Shown here one piece after another: positions 38,503 to 47,454 of a stretch of 64,000 nt of DNA. The DNA is taken from positions 1-64,000 of the forward strand of contig NZ_JAFRGN010000036.1 of NCBI RefSeq assembly GCF_017433805.1, in the 5' to 3' direction. This DNA is from Butyrivibrio sp. (GTDB lineage Bacteria > Bacillota > Clostridia > Lachnospirales > Lachnospiraceae). Below the pieces are notes generated by a model. That model was not told the DNA's origin. It saw only the letters and a list, made by a program, of their open reading frames with translations, and did no database searches. A program made the position numbers and the translations under genes. Numbering within the stretch: position 1 is the first letter of the stretch; each line of letters starts with the position of its first letter.

Positions 38503-39790
38503 ATTTCATATTAAGAGCATAACTCATAAGATAATCATACTATTTGCCATCAGTGCAGTTGCCTCATTAGCACTATTTTTTATTCTCTTTTCCATAGCAA
38601 GTTTTAAGTTAGATGAGACTTTCTGGAATGACTATTCTACAAGAAAAATATCAGAGCCTTTGGCAAGCCAGTTCCATTACTATGTCACTGAAAAAAGCCT
38701 TCGATCAGGTGATACTTTAGCAATCCGTAAATGGGCTGAAGATAAAAAAGTCGATTATCTCGTAATAGTTAAAGACAATGCTTACGTTTATGATCACTCA
38801 AGTTTTATAAAGCGTCCCTATACAAGGCTTGAGCAGTTAAACTACGCTCTGCTACCAGATTACAATGTGAACTTTTCTGACGGCGCTGCTACTATCCGTG
38901 TTTACAAGAATGTTGAGCGCACCTATTATTTCGTCACCTATGCCCTGATAGCGATACTATGCGTATGTGTTGGCTTTATGATCATGTTTTTAGGAATAAG
39001 AAAAGAGGTATCCTACATCGTTGAGCTTGGAAATGAAGTGGACAAAATGAGTTCTGGCCTCGAAAATGCTTCGTTTCGCATAGTTGGCGATGATGAGATA
39101 TCCGATCTTGCAAATGCAATGGAGAATATGCGGACATCACTTATAGATAAAGAGCACAAAGAACTTGAGATGAAAAAGGCTCAGGATAATCTTGTTCTTG
39201 GCATGGCCCATGACCTCAGAACACCACTTACCAGCCTTATTGCATATATCGAGATTGTCAAACGTCAGGATAAAACTGAAGAGGTCGTAAAGTATTCAGA
39301 TAAAGCCCTACAGAAAGCCGGAGAAATAAAGAATCTCTCTGACCAATTATTTGATTTCTTTCTCATAAACTCAGGAGAAAAAGATGAATTCGAGGTAGTC
39401 AGCATAGAATATGCTTTTAACGATTATCTGTCTGAACTCTGCAATTACTTGGGCGCACAGGGTTTTAATGTAGCAGTATCTGATCTCTCATGGCCTCACC
39501 AGAATGTATCAATCTCCTTCGACTACATTGGCAGGATCATGAATAACATACAGTCGAATATCGTTAAATATGCGGATACCGCAAAGCCCGTTAATCTCAA
39601 TACCAAAAGCGATGGAAAAAACTTTTATATCTCTATACATAACGCTGTTTCTGATCACGTAGATAACAGTTCCAGCAATGGCATCGGGTTAAAGAACGTT
39701 AGCTCAATGATGAAGAAAATGGGCGGTGATTGCATAATCCACACTGACAAAACAGATTTTACTATTGAACTAGCTTTTGCAGTGCTATAA
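38495..39790 (+). CDS. Membrane sensor histidine kinase
   Basis: Partner of the preceding regulator. The 431 residues have two membrane helices (about 13-37 and 145-166) around an extracellular sensor of about 105 residues, then HAMP (about 168-222), a HisKA domain with H239 in MAHDLRTPLTS, and an HATPase domain with a late G-box GIGLKNVSSMM. It starts at TTG, within the end of the regulator gene, so it is coupled. The signal is unknown; the divergent lipoproteins could be involved. Confidence 0.93.
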   Translation: MARFHIKSITHKIIILFAISAVASLALFFILFSIASFKLDETFWNDYSTRKISEPLASQFHYYVTEKSLRSGDTLAIRKWAEDKKVDYLVIVKDNAYVYDHSSFIKRPYTRLEQLNYALLPDYNVNFSDGAATIRVYKNVERTYYFVTYALIAILCVCVGFMIMFLGIRKEVSYIVELGNEVDKMSSGLENASFRIVGDDEISDLANAMENMRTSLIDKEHKELEMKKAQDNLVLGMAHDLRTPLTSLIAYIEIVKRQDKTEEVVKYSDKALQKAGEIKNLSDQLFDFFLINSGEKDEFEVVSIEYAFNDYLSELCNYLGAQGFNVAVSDLSWPHQNVSISFDYIGRIMNNIQSNIVKYADTAKPVNLNTKSDGKNFYISIHNAVSDHVDNSSSNGIGLKNVSSMMKKMGGDCIIHTDKTDFTIELAFAVL

Positions 39791-39822
39791 AAAAATCTCA
39801 GCAAGCCTAAACCTGCTGAGAT
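39788..39822 (-). terminator. Terminator of the ABC transporter operon
   Basis: ATCTCAGCA (39795-39803) pairs perfectly with TGCTGAGAT (39814-39822), and the minus strand continues with seven T. It begins at the stop of the convergent kinase gene and may serve both sides. Confidence 0.85.
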
Positions 39823-39885
39823 CATCATCTCATGTAAACATCGAGGAACTTAGTAACCGGAGCATAGTGAAAAATAACCAAATAA

Positions 39886-41775
39886 TCAGCATGCTTCCTT
39901 CACATCATCGTTATAGTACTGGGCCTGTGCACTCCACAGCTCATAATACTTTCCGTTTTTGTCCGAAAGAAGCTGGGCATGAGAACCCTTTTGAACAATG
40001 TTACCCTCATGGAACACCATGATTTCATCACAGAACTTACAGGATGAAAGCCTGTGGCTAATGTATACTGCTGTTCTACCACCTACGATATCATTGAACT
40101 TCTCATAGATTTCAGCCTCGGCGATTGGATCAAGTGCCGCTGTCGGTTCATCGAGAATAATAAACGGTGCATCCTTGTATAGCGCTCTTGCTAAGGCAAC
40201 CTTCTGGGCCTCGCCTCCTGAAATCTCAACTCCTTCCTTATCGATATCCTTATAAAGATATGTATCAAGACCATTCTTCATCTTATCATCGAGGTTATTA
40301 AAGCCGGCTTCCTTAAGGCATCTAAGAGCTTTTTCTTTGTCATATGAGCTTCTTCCTGCAACGTTCTCTCCCAAAGGATATCCAAGAAGTTTGAAATCCT
40401 GGAATACAACTGAAAAGATATTAATGTATTCATCATATCTATACTTGCGGATGTTGATGCCGTTAAGCAAAATCTCACCTTCATCAGGATCATATAGTCT
40501 GCATAAGAGCTTTATGAAAGTCGTCTTTCCACTTCCGTTCATGCCTACAACTGCTAGTTTCTCCCCAACAGTAAACTTTACATTCACGTTTTTAAGCGCA
40601 TAGTTTTCTGTTCCGGGATACTTAAAGGAGACATTTTTAAACTCAACTTCATACTTATTATCCATACGCTTTTCTGTAGTCAGGCTTCCCTGATACATAT
40701 TATTGGGAAGGTCGATCAGCTCAAATATCAGGTCAAGGAATTCACTGTTTCCGTGCATTCTGCTGATGCATTCCATAAAATCCTTGATTCCGGTAAAAAG
40801 ATATGTGCATGCGCCAATGTACTGTGTTACCAGTCCCACTCCAAAAGCACCTCCGTAGGACTTGAGGCAGACAAAAAGGTAAATCGCGGCCGTAGGAAGC
40901 ATTGTGACACCTTCGGCCAACCCATGAACAAATCCCATAGGGCCTCTGGCATTCCCGGCAATTTCTGAGTTGCCACCAAATACACTTTCTTTCTGCATAT
41001 ATCGCCCTGCAACATTTCTGTATTGCTCATACATTCTTACATCGACAGCTCTTTTTCTCTCTGTCATCTGAAAGCCATAAAAAGAATAGAATCTATTCCC
41101 AAATCGTGCTTTGTCTGCATAATCGATCCAATAACGATGACCTCTGTAATCGAGTTTGCCGCCTATAATTGAAGCTGCTACCATGCATATCAATAGAATC
41201 AGAATAAATACAGGGTTGTTTAATACAGATAATGAGCTCTCTTTGGGCACCGGAAGCAGAAACAGATTGATAGAAAGTATTATCCCTCCGACAATTTCAA
41301 ATATTCCCTTAGTAAAGCTTGTAAACACAAAAATGCTGGTTTCAAATCCGTAGTTGCTGAACATTGCATTCTGCCTGATTCGATTAAACAGATCATGAAC
41401 ATACTGCTTATCAATATCTGCAAAGTCCATAGTATAAAACTTATCTGTTAATGGCTTATTGTTAAATGCTGTTTCTGTTACTATCCCATTCTCATACTGA
41501 GCCCAACGGGATGTTAAATACTTTAAAAGCCCCAGAACAAGCGCAAGTGAAATCTCCAGTATAACCCATTTCGTCAAAGCCTCTGGTTTTCTTTCTCCTG
41601 CCAATTCTCCAATTATTCTTGCTGAAATCCATATGGTTGTGTAGGGGAGCAGCGCTCCCAAAAATTCATCTATTACAGTTGAAACAAAGAAAAGACTTCT
41701 TAAATTCCAGAGTATCTTCCAGGATCTGAGATTATTACGCCAAGCATCAACATACCTTGTCTTCTTCGTATCCAT
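39886..41775 (-). CDS. ABC exporter half-transporter (second of pair)
   Basis: Fused membrane and ATPase subunit of 629 residues. Six membrane helices lie in about 1-330. The ATPase has Walker A GMNGSGKTT, signature EISGGEAQKVALARAL and Walker B FIILDEPTAALD. The start at 41775 follows GGGGGAG; it overlaps the first ABC gene by 29 bases, so the two probably form a heterodimer. The substrate is unknown; a peptide, lipid or drug is possible. A two-component pair lies upstream in the same run. Confidence 0.9.
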   Translation of the reverse strand: MDTKKTRYVDAWRNNLRSWKILWNLRSLFFVSTVIDEFLGALLPYTTIWISARIIGELAGERKPEALTKWVILEISLALVLGLLKYLTSRWAQYENGIVTETAFNNKPLTDKFYTMDFADIDKQYVHDLFNRIRQNAMFSNYGFETSIFVFTSFTKGIFEIVGGIILSINLFLLPVPKESSLSVLNNPVFILILLICMVAASIIGGKLDYRGHRYWIDYADKARFGNRFYSFYGFQMTERKRAVDVRMYEQYRNVAGRYMQKESVFGGNSEIAGNARGPMGFVHGLAEGVTMLPTAAIYLFVCLKSYGGAFGVGLVTQYIGACTYLFTGIKDFMECISRMHGNSEFLDLIFELIDLPNNMYQGSLTTEKRMDNKYEVEFKNVSFKYPGTENYALKNVNVKFTVGEKLAVVGMNGSGKTTFIKLLCRLYDPDEGEILLNGINIRKYRYDEYINIFSVVFQDFKLLGYPLGENVAGRSSYDKEKALRCLKEAGFNNLDDKMKNGLDTYLYKDIDKEGVEISGGEAQKVALARALYKDAPFIILDEPTAALDPIAEAEIYEKFNDIVGGRTAVYISHRLSSCKFCDEIMVFHEGNIVQKGSHAQLLSDKNGKYYELWSAQAQYYNDDVKEAC

Positions 41776-43594
41776 CCTCGTCTCCCCCTTCCTTGTAGTA
41801 CTTACTCTGAACTTCAAACAAATCGGCATATTTACCGCCTTTTTTCATAAGCTCTTCATGACTTCCTTCTTCCACTATCTGGCCATTTAAAAGGAGAATG
41901 ATACGATCACAAAATCTGGTGGATGCAAGTCTGTGGGAGATAAAAATGGAAGTCTTTCCCCTTGCCATATCGTTGTATTTAAGATAGATATCATTCTCAG
42001 CTATAGGATCAAGTGCTGCAGTAGGCTCATCAAGAGTAAGTATAGGGCCATCTTTGTATAGCGCTCTTGCCAGCATCAGCCTCTGCATCTGACCTCCGGA
42101 AAGATCAACGCCTTCTTCATATACATCTCGTCCAACTTTTGTGTTGTAACCTTCAGGAAACTCAACTATCTTTTCCTCAAGGCCTGCTTTTTCAATACAA
42201 TCCTTTATTCTGTCTTCATCGAAATCATCTTTTCTCTGCGCTACATTTTCACTGATACTTCCTGCCAGGACTGAGAAATCCTGAAATACTGCAGAAAACA
42301 ACTTGTAATAGTCTCTTCTGTTATAATCCCTGATATCCTCTCCGTTTAAAAGGACACATCCTTCAGTTGGATCCAAAAGTCCGCAAACAAGTTTGATCAA
42401 GGTTGTTTTTCCTGCACCATTAAGACCTACTATTGCCAGCTTTTCTCCAGGTTTTATGGTCAGATTCAGGTTTTTAATCGTAAATTCTTTTGCCTCAGGA
42501 TACTTGTAACTTACATTTTCCAGAGTAATCTCATATTTATCAAAAGAATCTGTATCAAGTGGCTTGCCATCTTCAAATTTGAAAGGTTCTTCCCATTCTA
42601 TGAATTCTCTAACCCTTGAAATATCAATGCTCTCCTTGTGAAATGTCAAAAAGCCTTCAAGAATTCCTTTTACCCATTCTGTAAAACCACCAATCGCGCC
42701 AAAATATAGCAAAAACTCTGAAGCAGACAACCCTTTATCCAAAGTCATTTTGATAAGGATCGCGTATGCAATACCATTTCGCAAAAAAGTCAGAATCACA
42801 TCACAGATATTTCCAACAAATCTTTTCTTCTGACAACCAAGAAGATATTCCCTGTATGCCTTCTCAGCCTTGACACTAAGTTCATCTACCCAGTTCTTGA
42901 GCCCAAAAATCCTGATATCCTTGGCAAGTGCCCTGTCTGTAGCTTTCTTCATCAAATAATCCATTTCCATATACAGATTATTTTCATATTCAGGATCAAT
43001 TGCCGTCTCATCAATTCTTTTACTGATGAGATAACTGATACCTGTTGTCAAAACAACAACTGCCATAAGTATCAGATCAAGCCCTGACACAATAAAAATA
43101 AAAACAACAAACCCCAAAATGTTACTAATTAGTTCCTGAAGAGTCTCCCAGATATGTTCAGTGGCATCGCTGTTTCCATTTGTAGCACTCCTCGCTTTTA
43201 AATGTGCAGCCATAAAATCAGTATCCAAGATGTTTTCATAGGACGTGTCTGAGAACTTTGTGGTTAAATCATAGATAATACTTGACCTTACATCAATTCT
43301 TCCAAATATCTTATTTGCAATAAAGTATCCAATTAGCGATGAAAAAACAATGAGTAGTCCACTAAACAGGAGTATCGCTCCTATAAGAGATGAAAAGCTC
43401 TCTGCCTGCTCAACTTTCTTTAATATAACCGGAGTCACCAATAGTCTCGTTACAGTAAGCGAAGCTTTTACAACGCCGATTGTCAATACCACCCAGATAA
43501 CCTTTTTATTTACTTTCCATGCTTTCCTAAGCATATATAAGAGATTCTGCCACATATTGTATTTGGGTTTCTTCTCTTTTCCACTGTCACTCAT
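41747..43594 (-). CDS. ABC exporter half-transporter (first of pair)
   Basis: A 615-residue membrane-plus-ATPase subunit: six membrane helices, Walker A GLNGAGKTT, signature DLSGGQMQRLMLARAL, Walker B ILTLDEPTAALD. I start it at 43594, where AGGAGG lies 9 bases upstream; the open frame continues upstream into a diverged palindromic repeat but without a ribosome site. It overlaps its partner. The 159-base gap to the kinase gene upstream holds the repeat copy. Confidence 0.9.
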   Translation of the reverse strand: MSDSGKEKKPKYNMWQNLLYMLRKAWKVNKKVIWVVLTIGVVKASLTVTRLLVTPVILKKVEQAESFSSLIGAILLFSGLLIVFSSLIGYFIANKIFGRIDVRSSIIYDLTTKFSDTSYENILDTDFMAAHLKARSATNGNSDATEHIWETLQELISNILGFVVFIFIVSGLDLILMAVVVLTTGISYLISKRIDETAIDPEYENNLYMEMDYLMKKATDRALAKDIRIFGLKNWVDELSVKAEKAYREYLLGCQKKRFVGNICDVILTFLRNGIAYAILIKMTLDKGLSASEFLLYFGAIGGFTEWVKGILEGFLTFHKESIDISRVREFIEWEEPFKFEDGKPLDTDSFDKYEITLENVSYKYPEAKEFTIKNLNLTIKPGEKLAIVGLNGAGKTTLIKLVCGLLDPTEGCVLLNGEDIRDYNRRDYYKLFSAVFQDFSVLAGSISENVAQRKDDFDEDRIKDCIEKAGLEEKIVEFPEGYNTKVGRDVYEEGVDLSGGQMQRLMLARALYKDGPILTLDEPTAALDPIAENDIYLKYNDMARGKTSIFISHRLASTRFCDRIILLLNGQIVEEGSHEELMKKGGKYADLFEVQSKYYKEGGDEDGYEEDKVC

Positions 43595-43723
43595 TTCCCT
43601 ACGCCTCCTCATGTACTGAATATTTCTCCCCTTCTGTGACGCTCTTATCCTACCATACAAAAACACCCCCAAATCACTTTGGGGATGAATTGTCAATTTT
43701 GGGTGACGAATTGTAATGCAGCC

Positions 43724-43754
43724 ATGGTACCAAGGGACGGGGTTTGTGGTCAAT
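43724..43754 (-). repeat. Diverged REP-like repeat copy 1
   Basis: It keeps GGGACGGGGTT and the ends ATGG/CAAT but differs from the other copies at about six positions. It touches the TGA stop codon of the GHKL kinase gene. It is the only copy outside the cluster at 55-63 kb. Confidence 0.8.
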
Positions 43755-44416
43755 CACTCTTGAGGGATCAGTATTTCTGTTGTAAATGCTCCATCCTCGC
43801 TGTTTCTGCTAAGGTATCCTCCAAGTCTGTCAACTATGCCATCCATTCTGATCAGCCCCAGACCATGTCCTTCACCCTTAGTAGTTCCAAAGAGCTTTCC
43901 AATCTTCTTTAGCTTTTTTCCTGCTGTGAGATTGGTGAAAGAAATATAAAGCTGACTGCCTTTCATATCCATATATACGCGAATCATGCGTTGTTCTATA
44001 GGAAGTTCCATGCTTGCTTCGATTGCATTATCAAAAAGATTTCCTATGATGCAGCATAGGTCCAGCTCCGACATCTTGAGTTTAACCGGTATATGAGCGT
44101 CTACACTTACATTTATGTCCTTTGACTGGGCCAGGGAAATCTTGCTGTTAAGAATCGCATCAGCCATGGCATTTCCAGTCTTAATGACTGTATCTACTGT
44201 GTTGAGATCAGTATCAAGCTCATCCAGATACGCCTTTATGCCTTCCATGTCGCCGTTTGATGCAAGAGCCTTCATCATCTGAATATGATTGCGGTAGTCA
44301 TGGCGCCAACCACGCATCTTCTTGTACATGTTGTCGACTTCCTTATAATGGGTCTCAACAAGTTCTCTCTGGTACAGTTCTATTTGATTGTCGATTTTCT
44401 TAGAAAAAAATCTCAT
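43754..44416 (-). CDS. GHKL-type histidine kinase without membrane sensor
   Basis: A 220-residue kinase of the AgrC/CitA-like GHKL class. The phospho-acceptor is H39 in RGWRHDYRNH and the ATPase domain (about 100-215) has GNLFDNAIEAS and GHGLGLIRM. The usual N-terminal membrane sensor is missing, so it is cytoplasmic and may need a partner or be constitutive. It follows its LytTR regulator by 16 bases. Its stop codon borders a REP-like repeat. Confidence 0.9.
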   Translation of the reverse strand: MRFFSKKIDNQIELYQRELVETHYKEVDNMYKKMRGWRHDYRNHIQMMKALASNGDMEGIKAYLDELDTDLNTVDTVIKTGNAMADAILNSKISLAQSKDINVSVDAHIPVKLKMSELDLCCIIGNLFDNAIEASMELPIEQRMIRVYMDMKGSQLYISFTNLTAGKKLKKIGKLFGTTKGEGHGLGLIRMDGIVDRLGGYLSRNSEDGAFTTEILIPQE

Positions 44417-44432
44417 ACATTCCCCAACATGC

Positions 44433-45137
44433 TTAATTGAATTCTATTATTGCACGGTTAACCTTCTCGTAACTTCCTCTGGGAAGCGGTACTGTTTCTC
44501 CTGAATTGAAGAAAATATCCGTCTTTGTGACTTTGCTGATCTGTGTAAGATTGACGATGCATGAGCGTCCAACTCTGTAAAACCTCTCATCAAGCTCTTT
44601 TTCCTCATCACTCAAAGTTTTCTTGATGGTGTACTCCTTATCCGCATGAACAGTGGTGTAGTTGCCTCTTACATCGATGAACCTGATTCTGTAAATAGGA
44701 ACAAGATTAGTTTCACCGCCGCTCTCAAGCATCAGTGCCTTTTCATCTTTGCCGAGTTTACTTACAGCGCGGTCCAGCACTTCGCTAAGCTTCTCTTCCC
44801 TAACAGGCTTCATAAGATAATGCAGTGCCGATACTTCATATCCTTCAGCAATATAGTCTGAGTACCCCGTTATGAATACGATCTGAGCACTGTCGTTGGT
44901 CTTTCTAAGTTCTTTTGCCAAAGAAACACCGTCCATCTGGCCCATCTCAATATCCAGCAAAAGAATCTGATAATCCTTACAGTCCTCATATTCAAAAAGG
45001 AACTCTTCTGCCGATGAAAACATGTGAATATCGGGCTTAACACCGCTCTTATTAGCCCAATCAGTTACGATATCTTTTATGAAATTTCTGTCTATCTCTG
45101 TGTCATCACAGATTGCTATCTTGTATACGCTGCTCAT
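44433..45137 (-). CDS. LytTR response regulator
   Basis: A 234-residue regulator with a receiver domain (about 6-120; D11-D12, phospho-acceptor D62 in LLLDIEMG, K in MKPVREEK) and a LytTR DNA-binding domain (about 135-232) containing FIDVRGNYTTVHAD and FYRVGRSCIVNLTQI. It pairs with the GHKL kinase downstream. Such pairs often sense peptides and control ABC exporters; the two exporters directly downstream fit this. The broken LytTR gene at 34.3 kb is a related but separate gene. Confidence 0.93.
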   Translation of the reverse strand: MSSVYKIAICDDTEIDRNFIKDIVTDWANKSGVKPDIHMFSSAEEFLFEYEDCKDYQILLLDIEMGQMDGVSLAKELRKTNDSAQIVFITGYSDYIAEGYEVSALHYLMKPVREEKLSEVLDRAVSKLGKDEKALMLESGGETNLVPIYRIRFIDVRGNYTTVHADKEYTIKKTLSDEEKELDERFYRVGRSCIVNLTQISKVTKTDIFFNSGETVPLPRGSYEKVNRAIIEFN

Positions 45138-45645
45138 CCAAAATACCTATCTTATTGCAAATCCATTCATACAATTCTACTACCGACTTATCGTCTGTAG
45201 CAACATGAATTCCCGGTAAAGCAGCTGTTCCCTCACGGGACAGATCAATATTCTCCATGCACCAGCAGCCTTCTTTTTCTCCTCTGTTCAGAATTCTGTC
45301 ATGAACAGTCTGGTGATCAGCTTCCAGCACAACTAAATGTGTATCAATACCGTCTTTGCGCAGATTCTCAATGATCCGATAAGAGTTCTGCCTAAGAAGT
45401 GTCATAGGTACAATAACATTCTTATGGAAATTCTCATGAATATCCTTTATAAGTTTGTAGCAAAAATCTCCCCAAAGCTCATAGTCTTCAAAAATAAAAC
45501 CATACGGATGGTCAGGATAATTGTCGCGCACTGCATTTCCCACTGCTTCCGCGTCAAATATCAATGCATCCTTCATCTTACCCTGCATATATTCCGCAAG
45601 TGTTGACTTTCCAACACCATATGGTCCACTAATCCAAATTACCAT
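45106..45645 (-). CDS. P-loop kinase of unknown substrate
   Basis: A 179-residue AAA-type kinase, as in shikimate, adenylate or phosphotransferase kinases. The Walker A is GPYGVGKST within the first 15 residues, and HDRILNRGEKEG looks like the lid with basic residues. I use ATG 45645, preceded by GAGGAA. Its end overlaps the LytTR gene by 32 bases. In the run with nucleotidyltransferase and NUDIX genes it could phosphorylate a nucleoside or small molecule. Confidence 0.78.
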   Translation of the reverse strand: MVIWISGPYGVGKSTLAEYMQGKMKDALIFDAEAVGNAVRDNYPDHPYGFIFEDYELWGDFCYKLIKDIHENFHKNVIVPMTLLRQNSYRIIENLRKDGIDTHLVVLEADHQTVHDRILNRGEKEGCWCMENIDLSREGTAALPGIHVATDDKSVVELYEWICNKIGILDEQRIQDSNL

Positions 45646-45693
45646 CTTGTTCCTCATCTTTCGACAATATAACAGTAAAACAGCCGCTAACAA

Positions 45694-46311
45694 TTAACTC
45701 TTCGTTGCCACTATTTCCCTAAGATGTGATATCCAAGCTGTCAATTGTTCATCGCTTAACTCTTTCAATGCCGCATTATATCTTTGAAATGAGTTAGAAT
45801 CCTCTTTCTCCATGTATTTCAGAGCTTTTTTGGGTCCAAAGTAATGCAGCTTCTTGGCATCATAGTAGATTTCCAGACTATCAACCAAAAGCCAGTGCCA
45901 TCTGTAAAAACCCTCAGCATCTCCTCTTCGAGTACGAAGAAGCATTTTCTCACACCACTCTACTTCCCGCCTAACCTCTTCGTCAGTTTTTAATGGCAGG
46001 TTACTTATATAGTTGTTTACTTCTGCTTTCAGTTTTGATGCAGTTCCATTATTGTCCATAAGAATCTGACCATCAAAGACCTGAATAAACTCATCTGGAT
46101 CATATTCTTCTTTGAAGGTCTGTGCTGGATATGCCCAGACATCAAGTACTGTGCCATCTACTATTGATGCATCATGTGTCTTAACGTTATCCGTAATTAT
46201 TAAAGCATCAAAATCGCTGTTTTCATTAGCGCTTCCGTCTGCAAATGAACCGTAAACTATAATTGCTTCTGGGCAATATTTTTCTTTTATGTATTTTATG
46301 ATTGGTTCCAT
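45694..46311 (-). CDS. MNT-type nucleotidyltransferase
   Basis: Predicted to add a nucleotide to a protein or small molecule. The N-terminal domain has the pol-beta motif GSFADGSANENSDFD, with both metal Asp residues. A helical domain follows at about 110-205. It resembles aminoglycoside-type and other small nucleotidyltransferases. The ParB-NUDIX gene lies 3 bases upstream, so they are cotranscribed. No HEPN toxin partner is next to it. Confidence 0.85.
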   Translation of the reverse strand: MEPIIKYIKEKYCPEAIIVYGSFADGSANENSDFDALIITDNVKTHDASIVDGTVLDVWAYPAQTFKEEYDPDEFIQVFDGQILMDNNGTASKLKAEVNNYISNLPLKTDEEVRREVEWCEKMLLRTRRGDAEGFYRWHWLLVDSLEIYYDAKKLHYFGPKKALKYMEKEDSNSFQRYNAALKELSDEQLTAWISHLREIVATKS

Positions 46312-46314
46312 TAG

Positions 46315-47451
46315 TTACAGCCTCGCTTCAAGTTTCTTAAGTTCTTCTCCGAATGCCTCATCGTTATGCTCCATCATGCATTTATAGAATTCATCGAAAG
46401 AGGCAATCTTAACATCATTAACTTCACGCTTACTACAGCTAAATCCACCTGCTGGGACTTTTGCTCTACATCCAAATACAGAGAAAAGAAGTCCAGTTCC
46501 CGGATTCCACTCTGCTATAAAATCCCAAGCTGGAACAAGATCCTCAACTGTAATATCCAATCCCAGTTCTTCCTTCACTTCTCTTACAGCAGCTTCCTCA
46601 GGTGTTTCCCCTGCCTTCACAGCTCCACCGGTAGCATCCCACATTCCAGCATAGTACTTGGCTTTTAGTGAACGTTGCTGCATTATATACTTTCCAGCAC
46701 CTTCTCCAGACGCTGGGCTGTCGTTAGTTTTAAGTATTACAAGAATCTGCTTGAAGTAATCTCCTTCACTTACAGGCGCATGCTTTGGAACAATACGTCT
46801 CTGGCTTACACCATCTCTTGTGAATGCTTCGCGATATTCTTCCTCTTCTTCGCTGGCAAAAAGTTCATCACAGAACTGATTCCATTTAATATCATAATCT
46901 TTGTGTTCAAGAAGAGTCATATCTCCTGGCGTAAAGATTCCTCTTTTCTGCGCCTCACCCACAAACTGCCATGCCCAGTCTTCAGTTTCAGCTATAACAG
47001 CCTTAACATAAGAAAATCCAGATAACTTCGCTAGATATAAGCGAGTATGTCCATCCAATGCTATATATCTGTCATTCCATGGTATGACTTGAATAACAAT
47101 ATCGTCTTCGCAATCTACAAAGCTTTTTACTGCATCCAACTTATCCTTATCTATAAAAAACTGTGACGGCTGAATATCCTCCAGTTTTATCTTGATTTCC
47201 TCTTCATTAGGATACTCTTTTATTATTGTCCCAGCTGCATCTAAAAATATGCATATATGAGGTGCATGAAAACGAAACTGCTCAATAAGTTCTCCATATA
47301 CAGATTTATTCTTTCCTCTAATTACTGCAGAATCCTTAGTAATTATCTCAATTTCATAAGGTTCATCTTCAATGATATAAGCTCCATGCTGATTAAGAAC
47401 ATTTTGAGAAAATCTATTGTCATCATAAGTATCTATTCTTGTAATGTCCAT
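46315..47451 (-). CDS. ParB-like domain fused to a NUDIX hydrolase
   Basis: A 378-residue fusion. After about 70 unassigned residues, 75-150 look like a ParB/sulfiredoxin-type nucleotide-binding domain: LEDIQPSQFFIDKDKLDAV then IALDGHTRLYLAKLSG. The C-terminal half is a NUDIX hydrolase with a full Nudix box at about 276-298 (GAVKAGE, REVKEELGL). NUDIX enzymes hydrolyse nucleoside diphosphates linked to other groups. It lies between a radical SAM gene (3 bases) and a nucleotidyltransferase gene (3 bases), so nucleotide chemistry links them. This domain pairing is not one I know as characterised. Confidence 0.82.
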   Translation of the reverse strand: MDITRIDTYDDNRFSQNVLNQHGAYIIEDEPYEIEIITKDSAVIRGKNKSVYGELIEQFRFHAPHICIFLDAAGTIIKEYPNEEEIKIKLEDIQPSQFFIDKDKLDAVKSFVDCEDDIVIQVIPWNDRYIALDGHTRLYLAKLSGFSYVKAVIAETEDWAWQFVGEAQKRGIFTPGDMTLLEHKDYDIKWNQFCDELFASEEEEEYREAFTRDGVSQRRIVPKHAPVSEGDYFKQILVILKTNDSPASGEGAGKYIMQQRSLKAKYYAGMWDATGGAVKAGETPEEAAVREVKEELGLDITVEDLVPAWDFIAEWNPGTGLLFSVFGCRAKVPAGGFSCSKREVNDVKIASFDEFYKCMMEHNDEAFGEELKKLEARL

Positions 47452-47454
47452 CTC

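Noticed and set aside
43595..43753. Extended N-terminus for the first ABC exporter, through the diverged repeat
   Set aside because: The frame is open but has no ribosome site, while AGGAGG precedes the ATG at 43594; the extra residues do not match exporters.
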